Assembly: GCA_938041035.1 (NCBI GenBank)
Contig: CALHYX010000049.1
Location: 1 to 49,684, forward strand
Origin: an uncultured Acidimicrobiales bacterium
Lineage (GTDB): Bacteria; Actinomycetota; Acidimicrobiia; Acidimicrobiales; SHLQ01
Direction of reading: 5' to 3'
DNA length: 49,684 nt
Translations under genes and position numbers: made by a program
Part shown: positions 26,406 to 35,323 of the stretch, one piece after another
Layout: the number at the start of each line of letters is the position of its first letter
Numbering within the stretch: the stretch's first letter is position 1
The notes under the pieces: generated by a model
Told to the model about the DNA's origin: nothing
The model's database searches: none
What the model saw: the letters and a program-made list of their open reading frames with translations, nothing else

Positions 26406-28049
26406 ATGACCTTGCTCGACGATCTCCACGCTCTCGCCAACCGGAAACCGGTCCGCAAGGGACTCCAAGATCTCCTCGGCGACAATTGGCTGAAGAACGA
26501 AGCCGCCGCCCTCGCCAGCCTCGACATCTTGTACGGCGCACTCGCCGAGCAGGTCGGTAGTCCCGGTTCGGCCGATGTCTTTTTCGACAGTCTTCGCGCC
26601 GACGATGGCGCTGCGCTCGACAACCTGACCGCCTACTTCGACAAGCAGCCGAGCCCGCTGGGCGATGAACTGGTGGAGGCGATTCTCGGATCGCGCTGCG
26701 ATGATGCCGAGGACTTCGTGTCGGCCCGGTCCGGACTGACGCCCGACGACGGCTGGCAGGCGCTTACGACGATGGCCCCGCTGTTGCACGCGTTTCTCGC
26801 TCGTCGCCAGGACCGCCATTGGGCGACGAAGGCCGCCATGCTCACCGCGTTCGCCACGGGCCGCGAGGAGTTGCACGACTCCGACGAAGACGGCTCGATT
26901 CAAGCGATGGTGCAGGAGACGTCCAACGGTGACGACGTCTTGTTCTACCGACGCTTCACCACCTTGTTGGACGAGGAGCGGTTCGGTCCGCGCCCCGAGC
27001 CCCTAGTGGTCACCGGCGCGGGGCCGGCACCTTCCACCGGCACCGATGCCGAACCCGAGATCGCGCTCCAACATGTTGAAGGCGACGTGATCCGCCGGGG
27101 GCGGGCCATCCCCCTGCGGCTGTTGACCGGTTTGGCGTTGCTCGCCATCGGCGCTGCTGCCGTCGTGTGGTTCCTGAACCGCGACGACGACGGCGTGGCC
27201 CAACCTCCGAGCGCCACGACCACCCGACCGGCGCCGACCATCCCCACAACCACCGCTTCCCCGCCGACGACAGCCGGCCCGTACACGATCCGATCCGGGG
27301 GCATGCTCGACGCTCTCGAGCGAGGTGGGGAACACACCTTGTTCCTCGAAGCGTTGCGGGCGAACGATCTGCTCGAGGACTTCGATGTCGATGGCCCGTT
27401 CACCCTCCTCGCTCCGGACGACGCCTCCTATCAGCGACTGCCCGAGCGCTTCGGCGATGATCCCGACGAACTCGCCCGCATCCTCCGGTACCACCTGGTC
27501 GTCGGTGAGATCCGGGGCGCGGACCTAACGGCCGGAACACTCATCTCGAGCAGCGGCGATGAGCTGATCGTGACGACCGGCTTTGGACCCATGATCAACG
27601 GCAGCACCATCTCCGAGGAACCGATCGAGGCAACGAACGGGTTTGTCCACCCCATCGACCGGGTGCTGGTCCCCACCGATGTCATCGCCGATGCGGGGAC
27701 CCTCAACGACCAACTCGACCTGGGGACCATCACCTTTTCGTCGGGCAGCGCGGTTCTCAGCGCCGAGAGCACGCCGATCATTCAACAGGTCGTGTTCTTC
27801 ATGGCGATCTATCCCAACGTGAACGTCGTGATCGAAGGCCATACCGACAGCGATGGTGATCCGGCCGAGAATCAGCAGCTGAGCGTGGATCGCGCCCTCG
27901 CCGTCGGCCAGGCCATCGTCGATGAAGGCATCGAAAGCGATCGGTTGCTCGCCGACGGATTCGGCGACACCATGCCGATTGCGGACAATGAAACCCCCGA
28001 AGGTCGGGCCGAAAACCGCCGGATCGACTTCGTCATCAACGTCGAATAG
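26406..28049 (+). CDS. DUF937 - TM - fasciclin - OmpA four-part envelope protein
   Basis: A 547-residue protein with an uncommon domain string. Residues about 5-150 are DUF937-like, with LVEAILGSRCDDAEDFVSAR and then LTPDDGWQALTTMAPLLHAF. One helix spans about residues 235-257 (LRLLTGLALLAIGAAAVVWF). A Thr/Pro linker leads to a FAS1 (fasciclin) domain at about 296-428 (GPFTLLAPDDASY, then RYHLVVGEI and TNGFVHPIDRVL). An OmpA C-terminal domain follows at about 441-547, with IEGHTDSDGDP and RAENRRIDFV, which binds peptidoglycan. The DUF937 part would be cytoplasmic, and FAS1 with OmpA would lie in the wall. Only 78 bases separate it from the next OmpA gene, so they are probably co-expressed. 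Confidence 0.87.
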   Translation: MTLLDDLHALANRKPVRKGLQDLLGDNWLKNEAAALASLDILYGALAEQVGSPGSADVFFDSLRADDGAALDNLTAYFDKQPSPLGDELVEAILGSRCDDAEDFVSARSGLTPDDGWQALTTMAPLLHAFLARRQDRHWATKAAMLTAFATGREELHDSDEDGSIQAMVQETSNGDDVLFYRRFTTLLDEERFGPRPEPLVVTGAGPAPSTGTDAEPEIALQHVEGDVIRRGRAIPLRLLTGLALLAIGAAAVVWFLNRDDDGVAQPPSATTTRPAPTIPTTTASPPTTAGPYTIRSGGMLDALERGGEHTLFLEALRANDLLEDFDVDGPFTLLAPDDASYQRLPERFGDDPDELARILRYHLVVGEIRGADLTAGTLISSSGDELIVTTGFGPMINGSTISEEPIEATNGFVHPIDRVLVPTDVIADAGTLNDQLDLGTITFSSGSAVLSAESTPIIQQVVFFMAIYPNVNVVIEGHTDSDGDPAENQQLSVDRALAVGQAIVDEGIESDRLLADGFGDTMPIADNETPEGRAENRRIDFVINVE

Positions 28050-28127
28050 GTCAAAGGGCCCAGAAAAGTCGCGACTTTCGGTGGTCGCCGCACGTCCGGA
28101 CCCTGCAGTTGCGATGTAGGGAGAAAT

Positions 28128-29048
28128 ATGAGCGATCTGGAACCGTCGACGAATGATCGGCGGCTTGCGCCCGAGCTACCCGGAGACGAGGACGAGCAAA
28201 CACTCGCCATCGGCCTCATCTTTTTGGCGATTCTGCTCGGCAGTCTCTTCCTCTTGAGCCGGTGCGGCACCGAATCACTCGACGGTGTCATCCCCGACCT
28301 GGACGACGGCGCCGCGGCCGCCGACACCGAACTGACGCTGGTCGAACGCACCGAAAATCGACTGGACGATGACGGCTACCGCGACGCGGATGGCTTCGAG
28401 GTCGACGTCACCGAGGACGAGTCGTCGATCATCACGCTGACCGGCGAGGTGCCGAGCGCAGCGGACAAGGCCGCCGCCGAGGCTTCGGCCCGCGAGGTCG
28501 ACGGCGTTGACGATGTCGTCAACAACCTCGTCGTCGCCGAACCCGCCCCGACCACCACCGAAGCCCCGGCCCCCACGACCACCGAGGCCCCGGCCCCGAC
28601 CACCACCGAGGCCCCGGCCCCCACGACCACCGAAGCCCCGGCCCCGACCACCACGGTCGATGCCGCCGCCGCGAACCAGACGCTCGAGGACGACCTCAAC
28701 GCCTTCTTCGCCGACGCCCCCGTGTTGTTCGAAAGCGGGAGCGCCGTGCTGGTTCCGGAGGCCACGGCCATCCTGGATCAGGTGGTGGCCCGGCTCGAGG
28801 AAGCCGGCGATACGCCGATCGTGATCAGCGGTTTCACCGATAGCCAGGGCCCGGACGACGCCAATACCGCCCTGAGTCTCGATCGGGCGAACGCGGTGCG
28901 TGATTACCTGACGAGTCAGGGAATCGCCGAGGGTCGCCTGTCGGCTCTGGGACTGGGTGAAACCGACCAGTTCGGCGACAACTCGACCCCTGAGGGCCGC
29001 CAACAAAACCGCCGCATCGTGTTCAACGTGAACACCGCATCAGGCTGA
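28128..29048 (+). CDS. BON-OmpA family wall-binding protein (ArfA/OmpATb-like)
   Basis: A 306-residue protein. A cytoplasmic tail leads to one helix (about residues 25-43, LAIGLIFLAILLGSLFLL). A BON domain occupies about residues 66-138 (ENRLDDDGYRDADGFEVDVT, then GEVPSAADKAAAE). Then come four repeats of EAPAPTTT and a C-terminal OmpA domain (about 190-304) with ISGFTDSQG and RQQNRRIVF. The TM-BON-OmpA order is that of mycobacterial ArfA (OmpATb), a peptidoglycan-binding envelope protein linked to acid adaptation. An AGGGAGAAAT sequence before the ATG is a good ribosome site. It follows another OmpA protein closely. Confidence 0.88.
   Translation: MSDLEPSTNDRRLAPELPGDEDEQTLAIGLIFLAILLGSLFLLSRCGTESLDGVIPDLDDGAAAADTELTLVERTENRLDDDGYRDADGFEVDVTEDESSIITLTGEVPSAADKAAAEASAREVDGVDDVVNNLVVAEPAPTTTEAPAPTTTEAPAPTTTEAPAPTTTEAPAPTTTVDAAAANQTLEDDLNAFFADAPVLFESGSAVLVPEATAILDQVVARLEEAGDTPIVISGFTDSQGPDDANTALSLDRANAVRDYLTSQGIAEGRLSALGLGETDQFGDNSTPEGRQQNRRIVFNVNTASG
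28553..28660 (+). repeat. 24-bp tandem repeat coding EAPAPTTT
   Basis: Four consecutive 24-bp units (GAAGCCCCGGCCCCCACGAC plus four more bases) with synonymous changes encode an eight-residue linker repeat between the BON and OmpA domains. Confidence 0.85.
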
Positions 29049-29064
29049 TGTCGGGCGCCATCGG

Positions 29065-29832
29065 TCAGCCCGAGTAGGGCCACCCGTTGGCGCTGCATCC
29101 ATCGAGCGTCTTCGTCTGCTGCTGCATCACCGGCGCCGTCTGACCGGCGCCGGGGCAGCTCCGGTGGGGCTGGCCAATAATGTGTCCGACCTCGTGGTTC
29201 ACCACGTAGTGGCGGTACTCGACGATTCCGGCCGGCCAGAAGCTCGTGGCCGTATGCCAGCGCATCAGGTTGATGGCCACGGTGTTGTTGCGGCCGCACG
29301 AAAAGATGCCGTTGGTCCGCAACGGGGCACAGAGTCGGTCGACGGTCGCCGCGGTGGCGATGATGATGCGAAAGTCGCCGTCGGTGGGCACCCGTTGAAA
29401 GCCTCGGGTGCCGTTTCCGATCCAACTTCGGGGATTGGCCAGCGTGGCGTCGACGAACGCAGCGACCTCGTCGGCCTCGAGCCCGGAGCCGTCTTCGACC
29501 TCGACCGTGTAGGTGAGAAACGGTGCGACCCCGGCGCCCGCGGACCCGCCGGCGGCGACGGTAAAGGTGCCCGCGCCGCTCTGAGGGATGTCGTCGACGC
29601 CCACCGCCGTAGTCGGGACAGCACTAGTAGGGACCGCGGGGACGGTACTGGTGGCGCTGGTGGAGACCGCGGGGACCGTGGTCTCGACCGCGCCCGCAAC
29701 TCGGGGTTCGACGCTCAGCGGCGGGGCGCCCGCATCGTCGACCGGGCGCACCGTGACGGCGAGCAGCACGAAACCACCCACCAAGACGGTGAACAGGCCT
29801 GCGAAGGCCTGGCGCAGATTCGACGAGTGCAT
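29065..29832 (-). CDS. DUF3152 secreted metzincin-like protein
   Basis: A 255-residue protein with an N-terminal hydrophobic segment (about residues 8-29, AFAGLFTVLVGGFVLLAV), a low-complexity Thr/Val/Pro stretch, and a DUF3152 domain to the end. The zinc motif is NHEVGHIIGQPH, the H-E-x-x-H-x-x-G-x-x-H pattern of metzincins, with a likely Met-turn at APVMQQQ. Cys residues in RLCAPL, FSCGRN, RSCPG and DGCSANG could form disulfides. DUF3152 is widespread in actinobacteria and its substrates are unknown. ATG 29832 is preferred over an extension from 29892. It converges on the BON-OmpA gene and follows the coiled-coil gene by 60 bases. Confidence 0.85.
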   Translation of the reverse strand: MHSSNLRQAFAGLFTVLVGGFVLLAVTVRPVDDAGAPPLSVEPRVAGAVETTVPAVSTSATSTVPAVPTSAVPTTAVGVDDIPQSGAGTFTVAAGGSAGAGVAPFLTYTVEVEDGSGLEADEVAAFVDATLANPRSWIGNGTRGFQRVPTDGDFRIIIATAATVDRLCAPLRTNGIFSCGRNNTVAINLMRWHTATSFWPAGIVEYRHYVVNHEVGHIIGQPHRSCPGAGQTAPVMQQQTKTLDGCSANGWPYSG

Positions 29833-29892
29833 CGCCTCATCGTGGCATCGGCACGGCGGCGGAGCGCGCCATTGGCTCCACCGGCCCGCCAA

Positions 29893-30633
29893 TTAGCGGT
29901 CGGCGAGCATCCAGTTGCGGGCCTTGTCGTCGGCGTCATCACCGGCCATGAACGACTCGAACGCTTCGGAGCCGGACCGGTAAACAACCGTGAAGCCACC
30001 CTCGTCGTCGAAGTCATAGGCCAGTACTTCCCCGTCAGCCTCCAAACCAACAATGCCGAGATCGGCATCCTCGTGGAGCTCGAAGGTCTTGTGGTTGACC
30101 ACGGTGTCGACACCGTCGGCGTCGGCGAGTTGGGTGTGATCGACGAGGGCGGCGGCACCGGCTATCGAGGCCGTTCGAAGCGCGTCCGCGGCTTCGCGTT
30201 CGCGTTCGGCCAACGCCAGCTCGCGTTCGGCGAGCTCCAGGCGAAGGGCTTCGACCTCGGCGCGGTCATCGGCGATCGATGCAGCAGCGCCCGCGTGCAA
30301 CTCAGCAGCGGATTCCTCCGCGGCTCGAAGCACGCGATCGGCATCGATAGCGGCGATCTCCACCACCTCGGCCGCCGACCGTTCGGCGTCCTCGACGATT
30401 GCCGAAGCCGTGCCGGTCGCTTCGTTCAGCAGCTCGTCAGCGGCGGCGATGGCGACATCGAGGGTACGGACCATGGCCGTCTTCTGAGTTTCCAACCGCT
30501 GCACATCAGCGCGTTGAGCCTCGAGCACCGACTGCATCTTCTCCAGATACGCCGATACCTCACGCCGGTTGTAGCGCGGTGGTGGCGCCTTCGCCGTCGT
30601 CGTTTTCCCGGTCTCGATGACCTCTATCGACAC
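29893..30633 (-). CDS. Coiled-coil protein, DivIVA-like in layout
   Basis: A 246-residue cytoplasmic protein. Residues about 20-165 are almost continuous heptad-like helix rich in Ala, Glu and Arg (LRLELAERELALAERERE), preceded by the basic segment PPPRYNRREVSAYLEKMQ. The C-terminal 80 residues are acidic and look globular (ADGEVLAYDFDDEGGFTVVY). Its shape recalls DivIVA-type scaffold proteins, but the lipid-binding N-terminal motif of DivIVA is not visible, so no family is claimed. It starts with GTG and probably shares a transcript with the DUF3152 gene. Confidence 0.65.
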   Translation of the reverse strand: MSIEVIETGKTTTAKAPPPRYNRREVSAYLEKMQSVLEAQRADVQRLETQKTAMVRTLDVAIAAADELLNEATGTASAIVEDAERSAAEVVEIAAIDADRVLRAAEESAAELHAGAAASIADDRAEVEALRLELAERELALAEREREAADALRTASIAGAAALVDHTQLADADGVDTVVNHKTFELHEDADLGIVGLEADGEVLAYDFDDEGGFTVVYRSGSEAFESFMAGDDADDKARNWMLADR

Positions 30634-30787
30634 GTTGTACCTGCCTTGGTGTCCAGGGGGGCGCCCGATTGGGCCGAACTCTCCTGTTACGTCGGCCGAC
30701 GGGCCGGCGATATGAGTCGTTTCACCTAGTCCTTGCCGGATACCCCGCTTTGCTCAAGACAGCCGCGCCAGCGCCGATTGAAGTGTC

Positions 30788-33313
30788 ATGAGTTTGTCCG
30801 ACCGGCTCAACCGCAACCCCACCTCTCGCGAGCAGACCGCCGACCCGTCGGCGACCGCGGGTGGCCAGGAGCCGTCCCTCGACGAAATCGAGAGCTTCCT
30901 CAACAGCGAGGAGACCTTTCGGCGCGCGGATGCAGAAACCGAGTCCGGCGATGAAGGCCGTTTCACCAGCCTGCTCACCGGACTTCTCGACCGGTGGCGC
31001 AAGCCGGCCGAGAACCGGCTGGAGCTGCTGTCGGAGAACCCGGCACCCGAGGACGACTTCTGGAGTCCGTACGCGGCGAGCGAGGAGATGATCCAGCCGC
31101 TGCTCAGCCCGGGTCTGCCTTCCGCAGCCGCGGCTCCCGCGCCGACGACCGTTCCGCTCAACCAACCTCGGCGCTCGGGCCCGAACGCCGCCGCGACTCC
31201 GGCTCCGGCCGGCGCTGCCGCACCCACCGCGATCCCCCCGATGCCCGCGGCCCCCACCGCGATCCCCCCGATGCCCGCTGCACCTGCCACCGGCGCCGCA
31301 CCCACCGCGATCCCACCGATGCCTGCCGCACCCACCGCGGTCCCACCGATGCCCGCCGCACCCGCCGCGGTCCCCCCGATGCCCGCCGCACCTACAACCA
31401 GCGCCGGACCCGCTGCGATCCCCCCGATGCCCGCCGCCCCGGGCCGAGTCAGCGTTCCGGCGCCACTCCCGCTCACGCCAACCGACGCCGCCACCCCGGC
31501 GATCAGCGACGCGATCGCGCCCGCCAGCGCCGAGGCTGCCGAGACCCACGCGGTCGAGGAATCGCCGGCGACATGGAGCCTCGCCGGTCAACCATCAGCG
31601 CCGGCGACCACCCCCGAACCGGCGCCGATCACCGAACCAGCGCCGTCACCGGCAGCCGAAACGCCACTGGACACCACCATCGAAACGCCGGCCGTCGCCG
31701 ACGCGAACTCGGCGCCGCCGATCGTCCCCGCGCCTATCGCTGCTCCCGCGGTCACGCCGGTTGAGCAACCGACACCGGTGGTCATCCCGCCGCTCCCCGA
31801 CGCCGCCGCGGCACCGGCGACCCCGGTCTCCGAGCCCGTGCCGGCCGCACCCGTCGAGCCGGGCGCTCCCGTCGACCCCGTTCCCCCCGTGGAGCAGGTC
31901 TCGGCTTCGGCGCCGATCGAGCACTCGATCACCGCCCAACCGATCGTCGAAAACCCGCCCGAGGCAACCGCCCCGATCGGTTCGCATGTGCTGCACTTCG
32001 AACCCGCACCACCGTCGCCGGAGACCACACCAGCAGCTCCCGAAACGACCTCGGCCGCGATCACCTACGAGGTGATTGGCACCGGCGCCGACATGAGCGA
32101 TGAAGGCAACAGCGCCTTCGAGCCGGTCGTAATCGACATGTTGTCGGTCGCTCCGGTTGCACCCGAAGCACTCGAACCGATCGAGCCCCCCGACGCGATC
32201 GAGTCGGTCACTGCTATGGCCCCGGTTGCCGAACCGGTCGCACCCGTGGTCGCGGCCGAGCCGATCGCCGCGCCGACCCCCGAACCGATCGCTCCGGAAG
32301 CGCCAGCGGCCGCCCTCCACCCCGAAGAACAGGCCGAAGCGTTCAACGCTCTGTTCCCGCCGCTACCCGAAGCCCCGGCGGTCGAGGCGGATTCCACGAC
32401 CGAGATCCCGGCGGTAGCCGCGCCGGTCGTGGCTGAAGCAACGCTGGCACCCGTCGCCGCGGCCCCGATCCCGGTGATCGAGACCGCCCCAGCGCCCATC
32501 GCCCAAGCACCGGCCGCACCCGTCGCCCCAACCCCGATGCCCGCCGCCGAACCCACCCCAGCGCCCATCGCCCAAGCACCGGCCGCACCGGCTCCGATCC
32601 CCGTCGCCGAAGCACCGGTGGCCGCCCCGATCCCCGTGGTCGAACCCCCCACCGCGACCCCGGTCGCCGAAATACCCCAGACACCTGCACCTGCACCTGC
32701 ACCTGCAGCCAACCCGCTGATCCCGCCGCCGCCACCGGCGCCGGCGCCCGTCGTCGAATCGGCACCGGAGCCACTGAGCCTCGAGGAACTGCTCGGCATC
32801 GAGGAGCCGACCGCTCCTGTCGCGCCGGAGAACGTCTCCTACTCGATTCCAACGCCGCCGCCGGCGCCCGTGCCTGGTCGGCTCGACGACACCCCCGCGG
32901 TGCCGCTCGCCGATCTCCCCTATTCCGAAGCCGAGATCCCGCCGCCGCCCGCGCCGCAGGCACCGCAGGCGCCGCTCACGCCCGTGTCCCCGGAACACAC
33001 GCTCCGGCCGCCCGAGACCTACGGCAACTACGCGGTCGACGACACGAACTTTCTGGTACCCCGTACCGAGGAACCCCAACCGATCGCCAACGACCCCCAA
33101 CCAGCCGACGACGGTGCCGGCGAAAAGCGGGGATTGTTCCGCCGCAAGAAGTCGACCAAGAAGGCGGCACCCGCCCCCACCGGTGCCGGCGAACATCAAT
33201 GTCCGGCATGCGGTGCCGAGGCCCAGGTCGACATCTACGACAGCGGCCGCGCGGTACAGCACCTCAGCTGCAACGCCTGCTTCAAGATGTGGCAGGAACC
33301 GACCGGCGGCTGA
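30788..33313 (+). CDS. Very long Pro/Ala-rich protein with C-terminal zinc ribbon
   Basis: An 841-residue protein with three parts. Residues 1-110 are ordinary, acidic and helical (SLDEIESFLNSEETFRRADA, then LLDRWRKPAENRLELL). Residues about 115-760 are an extended Pro/Ala/Val/Thr region with imperfect repeats such as APTAIPPMPAAP and APIAQAPAAPV. Residues about 775-800 are basic (KRGLFRRKKSTKKA), and the end holds two C-x-x-C pairs, HQCPACGAEAQV and LSCNACFKMW, a plausible zinc ribbon. No signal peptide or helix is seen, so it is probably cytoplasmic. The folded ends argue that this frame is real although several other frames are also open. Function unknown; a tether or hub between two partners is conceivable. 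Confidence 0.7.
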   Translation: MSLSDRLNRNPTSREQTADPSATAGGQEPSLDEIESFLNSEETFRRADAETESGDEGRFTSLLTGLLDRWRKPAENRLELLSENPAPEDDFWSPYAASEEMIQPLLSPGLPSAAAAPAPTTVPLNQPRRSGPNAAATPAPAGAAAPTAIPPMPAAPTAIPPMPAAPATGAAPTAIPPMPAAPTAVPPMPAAPAAVPPMPAAPTTSAGPAAIPPMPAAPGRVSVPAPLPLTPTDAATPAISDAIAPASAEAAETHAVEESPATWSLAGQPSAPATTPEPAPITEPAPSPAAETPLDTTIETPAVADANSAPPIVPAPIAAPAVTPVEQPTPVVIPPLPDAAAAPATPVSEPVPAAPVEPGAPVDPVPPVEQVSASAPIEHSITAQPIVENPPEATAPIGSHVLHFEPAPPSPETTPAAPETTSAAITYEVIGTGADMSDEGNSAFEPVVIDMLSVAPVAPEALEPIEPPDAIESVTAMAPVAEPVAPVVAAEPIAAPTPEPIAPEAPAAALHPEEQAEAFNALFPPLPEAPAVEADSTTEIPAVAAPVVAEATLAPVAAAPIPVIETAPAPIAQAPAAPVAPTPMPAAEPTPAPIAQAPAAPAPIPVAEAPVAAPIPVVEPPTATPVAEIPQTPAPAPAPAANPLIPPPPPAPAPVVESAPEPLSLEELLGIEEPTAPVAPENVSYSIPTPPPAPVPGRLDDTPAVPLADLPYSEAEIPPPPAPQAPQAPLTPVSPEHTLRPPETYGNYAVDDTNFLVPRTEEPQPIANDPQPADDGAGEKRGLFRRKKSTKKAAPAPTGAGEHQCPACGAEAQVDIYDSGRAVQHLSCNACFKMWQEPTGG
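31220..31435 (+). repeat. Imperfect tandem repeats coding (A)PTAIPPMPAAP
   Basis: At least seven imperfect copies of a 30-36 bp unit encoding A-P-T-A-I/V-P-P-M-P-A lie in the proline-rich part of the 841-residue protein. A shorter hexanucleotide run (ACCTGC, four copies, about 32686-32710) occurs further on in the same gene. Confidence 0.75.
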
Positions 33314-33321
33314 CCGGCCGT

Positions 33322-34065
33322 CTAGGCCCCGAACATCATCATCCACTGCTCTTCGGTCTTGGGCTTGAACACGAAGTTGTTCTGCCGCGTGTGGCCCATG
33401 GAGGCCGACGGCTCCGGCGAGTAGAGGTGGCCGGGGAACAGCACCGCCTCGTCGGGCACTTTGGCCAGACGGTTGGTCAGGCTGTCATACAGTGCGCTCG
33501 GATCACCGCCGGGTAGATCCGTGCGACCGCAGCCCTCGAGGAACAAGGTGTCGCCGGCGACGAGTCGGTTGTCGACCAGAAAGCACTGACTGCCCGGCGT
33601 ATGACCGGGCGTATGGATGAGCTCGATGTCGACGGCGCCGACCGAGACGACATCGCCGCTGCCATGGCTGACGAGATCTGTTTCGGCCACCCCGGTGACC
33701 TGGCGCACGAGCTCGGCTTCGTCGTGTTGCACGTGGATCGGTACCGAGGTCAGCCCGAGAAGCTCGGCGATGCCCGTGACCGAGTAGCCCATCATGTCGC
33801 CGCCCACGTGGTCCGGGTGGTAGTGGGTCGCGAGAGCACCGGTCAGGCGCATGCCGTCAGCGGCCAGGACATCCAGGATGCCCTGCGGGTCATAGGCCGG
33901 GTCGACCACGAGCGCCTCACCGGTGGCGCGGTCGCCGATCAGGTACACAAAGTTGACCATCTGACGGGCCAGCGGATTGTCGGTGGCGATATCGCGGCCC
34001 GCGAGGAGCTGGCGGAAGTAGAACCGGTCGTCGGCTCCGGCGGCGGGTTGCGGTTGGTCGGTCAT
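33322..34065 (-). CDS. MBL-fold hydrolase, persulfide dioxygenase / glyoxalase II-like
   Basis: A 247-residue metallo-beta-lactamase-fold enzyme. The metal motif is THYHPDHVGG (His81, His83, Asp85, His86), followed by HTPGHTPGSQCF, AGDTLFLEGCGRTDLPGG and FPGHLYS. The G-C-G-R-T-D segment followed by L-Y-D-S-L resembles ETHE1-type persulfide dioxygenases more than classical glyoxalase II. Those enzymes oxidise glutathione or other low-molecular-weight persulfides to sulfite. Actinobacteria may use mycothiol persulfide instead. ATG 34065 lies seven bases after the larC stop, so it is in the larB-larC transcription unit. The exact substrate is inferred. Confidence 0.83.
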   Translation of the reverse strand: MTDQPQPAAGADDRFYFRQLLAGRDIATDNPLARQMVNFVYLIGDRATGEALVVDPAYDPQGILDVLAADGMRLTGALATHYHPDHVGGDMMGYSVTGIAELLGLTSVPIHVQHDEAELVRQVTGVAETDLVSHGSGDVVSVGAVDIELIHTPGHTPGSQCFLVDNRLVAGDTLFLEGCGRTDLPGGDPSALYDSLTNRLAKVPDEAVLFPGHLYSPEPSASMGHTRQNNFVFKPKTEEQWMMMFGA

Positions 34066-34072
34066 CGGAGGC

Positions 34073-35323
34073 TCATTTCTGGTCGGTCGGAGTGCTGTCG
34101 TCGGTCGGGGTCGGGGAATCGGTCCGCACGGACCGAAGGTCGGGTCGATCGTCGCGGCGTCGATAGGCCTCCTCCGCGAGCGAAACCACATCGCGCACGG
34201 CAAGGCCGGTCTGGCGAGCGACCCGCATCGCATCGTCGTGTTCGACTTTGACGCGACCGGGGCCCACCTTCACCGCGACGGTGCGGCCTTCGACTTCGAC
34301 CTCGCCCATCGAACGCTCGGCCGGCCATCGGTCGATCTGGCGACCACGGACGCCGAAGGACCCGGTCGCCGCGATCAGCACTTTGGCGATCTGGTTCGCC
34401 AAACCAACGTTGGCGATGGCCGACACGGTGTAGGCGGGCCGGCCCTTCTTCATCACGATCGGGGTCACCCACGCGTCGTGGGCGCCAGCCTCGATGAGGG
34501 AGGCGATGGCATCGGCGAGCGCTTCGCCGCTGAGGTCGTCGACGTTGGTCTCGAGCAGGGTCACGGTCTGTCCGGACGCCAGCGATTCGACCCGCTCGCC
34601 GAGGACCACCTGCAACAGGTTGGGCCGGTTCTCGATGGTGGCGTCACCGGCACCGAAGCCGCTGGCGAGCACCCGCATCGCGGGGAGCGGCCCGAATTCC
34701 ACGCCCAGGGTGGATACGAGTGCGGCTCCGGTGGGGGTGGTGAGCTCGACGTGGGTGTCGACGCCGTAGGACGGCACCTGCTCGAGCAGAGCGATGGTGG
34801 CGGGCGCCGGGTTCGGGATCATGCCGTGGGCGCTGCGCACCATGCCGAGTCCGGTGGCCACCGGACTCGACGCAACCTCGTCGATGTCGAGGATTTCGAG
34901 CGCGGCGCACACACCGACGGTGTCGATGATCGAATCGATGGCGCCGACCTCGTGGAAGTGGACCTGTTCGGGCGGGCGACCGTGCAGCCGACCCTCGACG
35001 GCGGCCAGCGCTTCGAACAATCGGACCGCTCGCCGGGTGAGACGCTCCGGCAGCCGGGCCTCCTCGATCATGCCGGTGATGTGCGCGGCGGTGCGATGCA
35101 CCGACGTTTGTTCCGCTCGCACCGAGACGTTGGTGGCCGCCATCCCGCCGCGCAGCACCGACTCGGCGGTGAGTTCCCAGCCGTCGACCGGTAACCGAGC
35201 GAGGAGCGAACGCACCTCGTCGAGGTCGGCGCCCGCGTCGATGAGGGCGCCGAGCGCCATGTCGCCCGCGATGCCGGAGAAACAGTGGAACCACGCGAGG
35301 TTACGGGGTTGGCTGTCGGTCAC
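34073..35323 (-). CDS. larC: Nickel-pincer cofactor cyclometallase LarC
   Basis: A 416-residue protein. It begins WFHCFSGIAGDMALGALIDA, the LarC signature, and contains VHFHEVGAIDSIIDTVG, TPTGAALVSTL and ETNVDDLSGEALADAIASLI. The nickel- and nucleotide-binding half is full length and, unlike some lactobacilli, is not split by a frameshift. LarC inserts nickel into the thiolated dinucleotide made by LarB and LarE to give the NPN cofactor of lactate racemase-family enzymes. GTG 35323 overlaps the larB stop as GTGA. LarA and LarE are not in the window. The last 30 residues are a Pro/Thr/Asp tail. Confidence 0.94.
   Translation of the reverse strand: MTDSQPRNLAWFHCFSGIAGDMALGALIDAGADLDEVRSLLARLPVDGWELTAESVLRGGMAATNVSVRAEQTSVHRTAAHITGMIEEARLPERLTRRAVRLFEALAAVEGRLHGRPPEQVHFHEVGAIDSIIDTVGVCAALEILDIDEVASSPVATGLGMVRSAHGMIPNPAPATIALLEQVPSYGVDTHVELTTPTGAALVSTLGVEFGPLPAMRVLASGFGAGDATIENRPNLLQVVLGERVESLASGQTVTLLETNVDDLSGEALADAIASLIEAGAHDAWVTPIVMKKGRPAYTVSAIANVGLANQIAKVLIAATGSFGVRGRQIDRWPAERSMGEVEVEGRTVAVKVGPGRVKVEHDDAMRVARQTGLAVRDVVSLAEEAYRRRDDRPDLRSVRTDSPTPTDDSTPTDQK

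Noticed and set aside
26259..26903. N-terminal extension of the GGDEF-EAL protein
   Set aside because: It would be antisense to the DUF937 gene and is low-complexity; the membrane domain begins just after ATG 26258.
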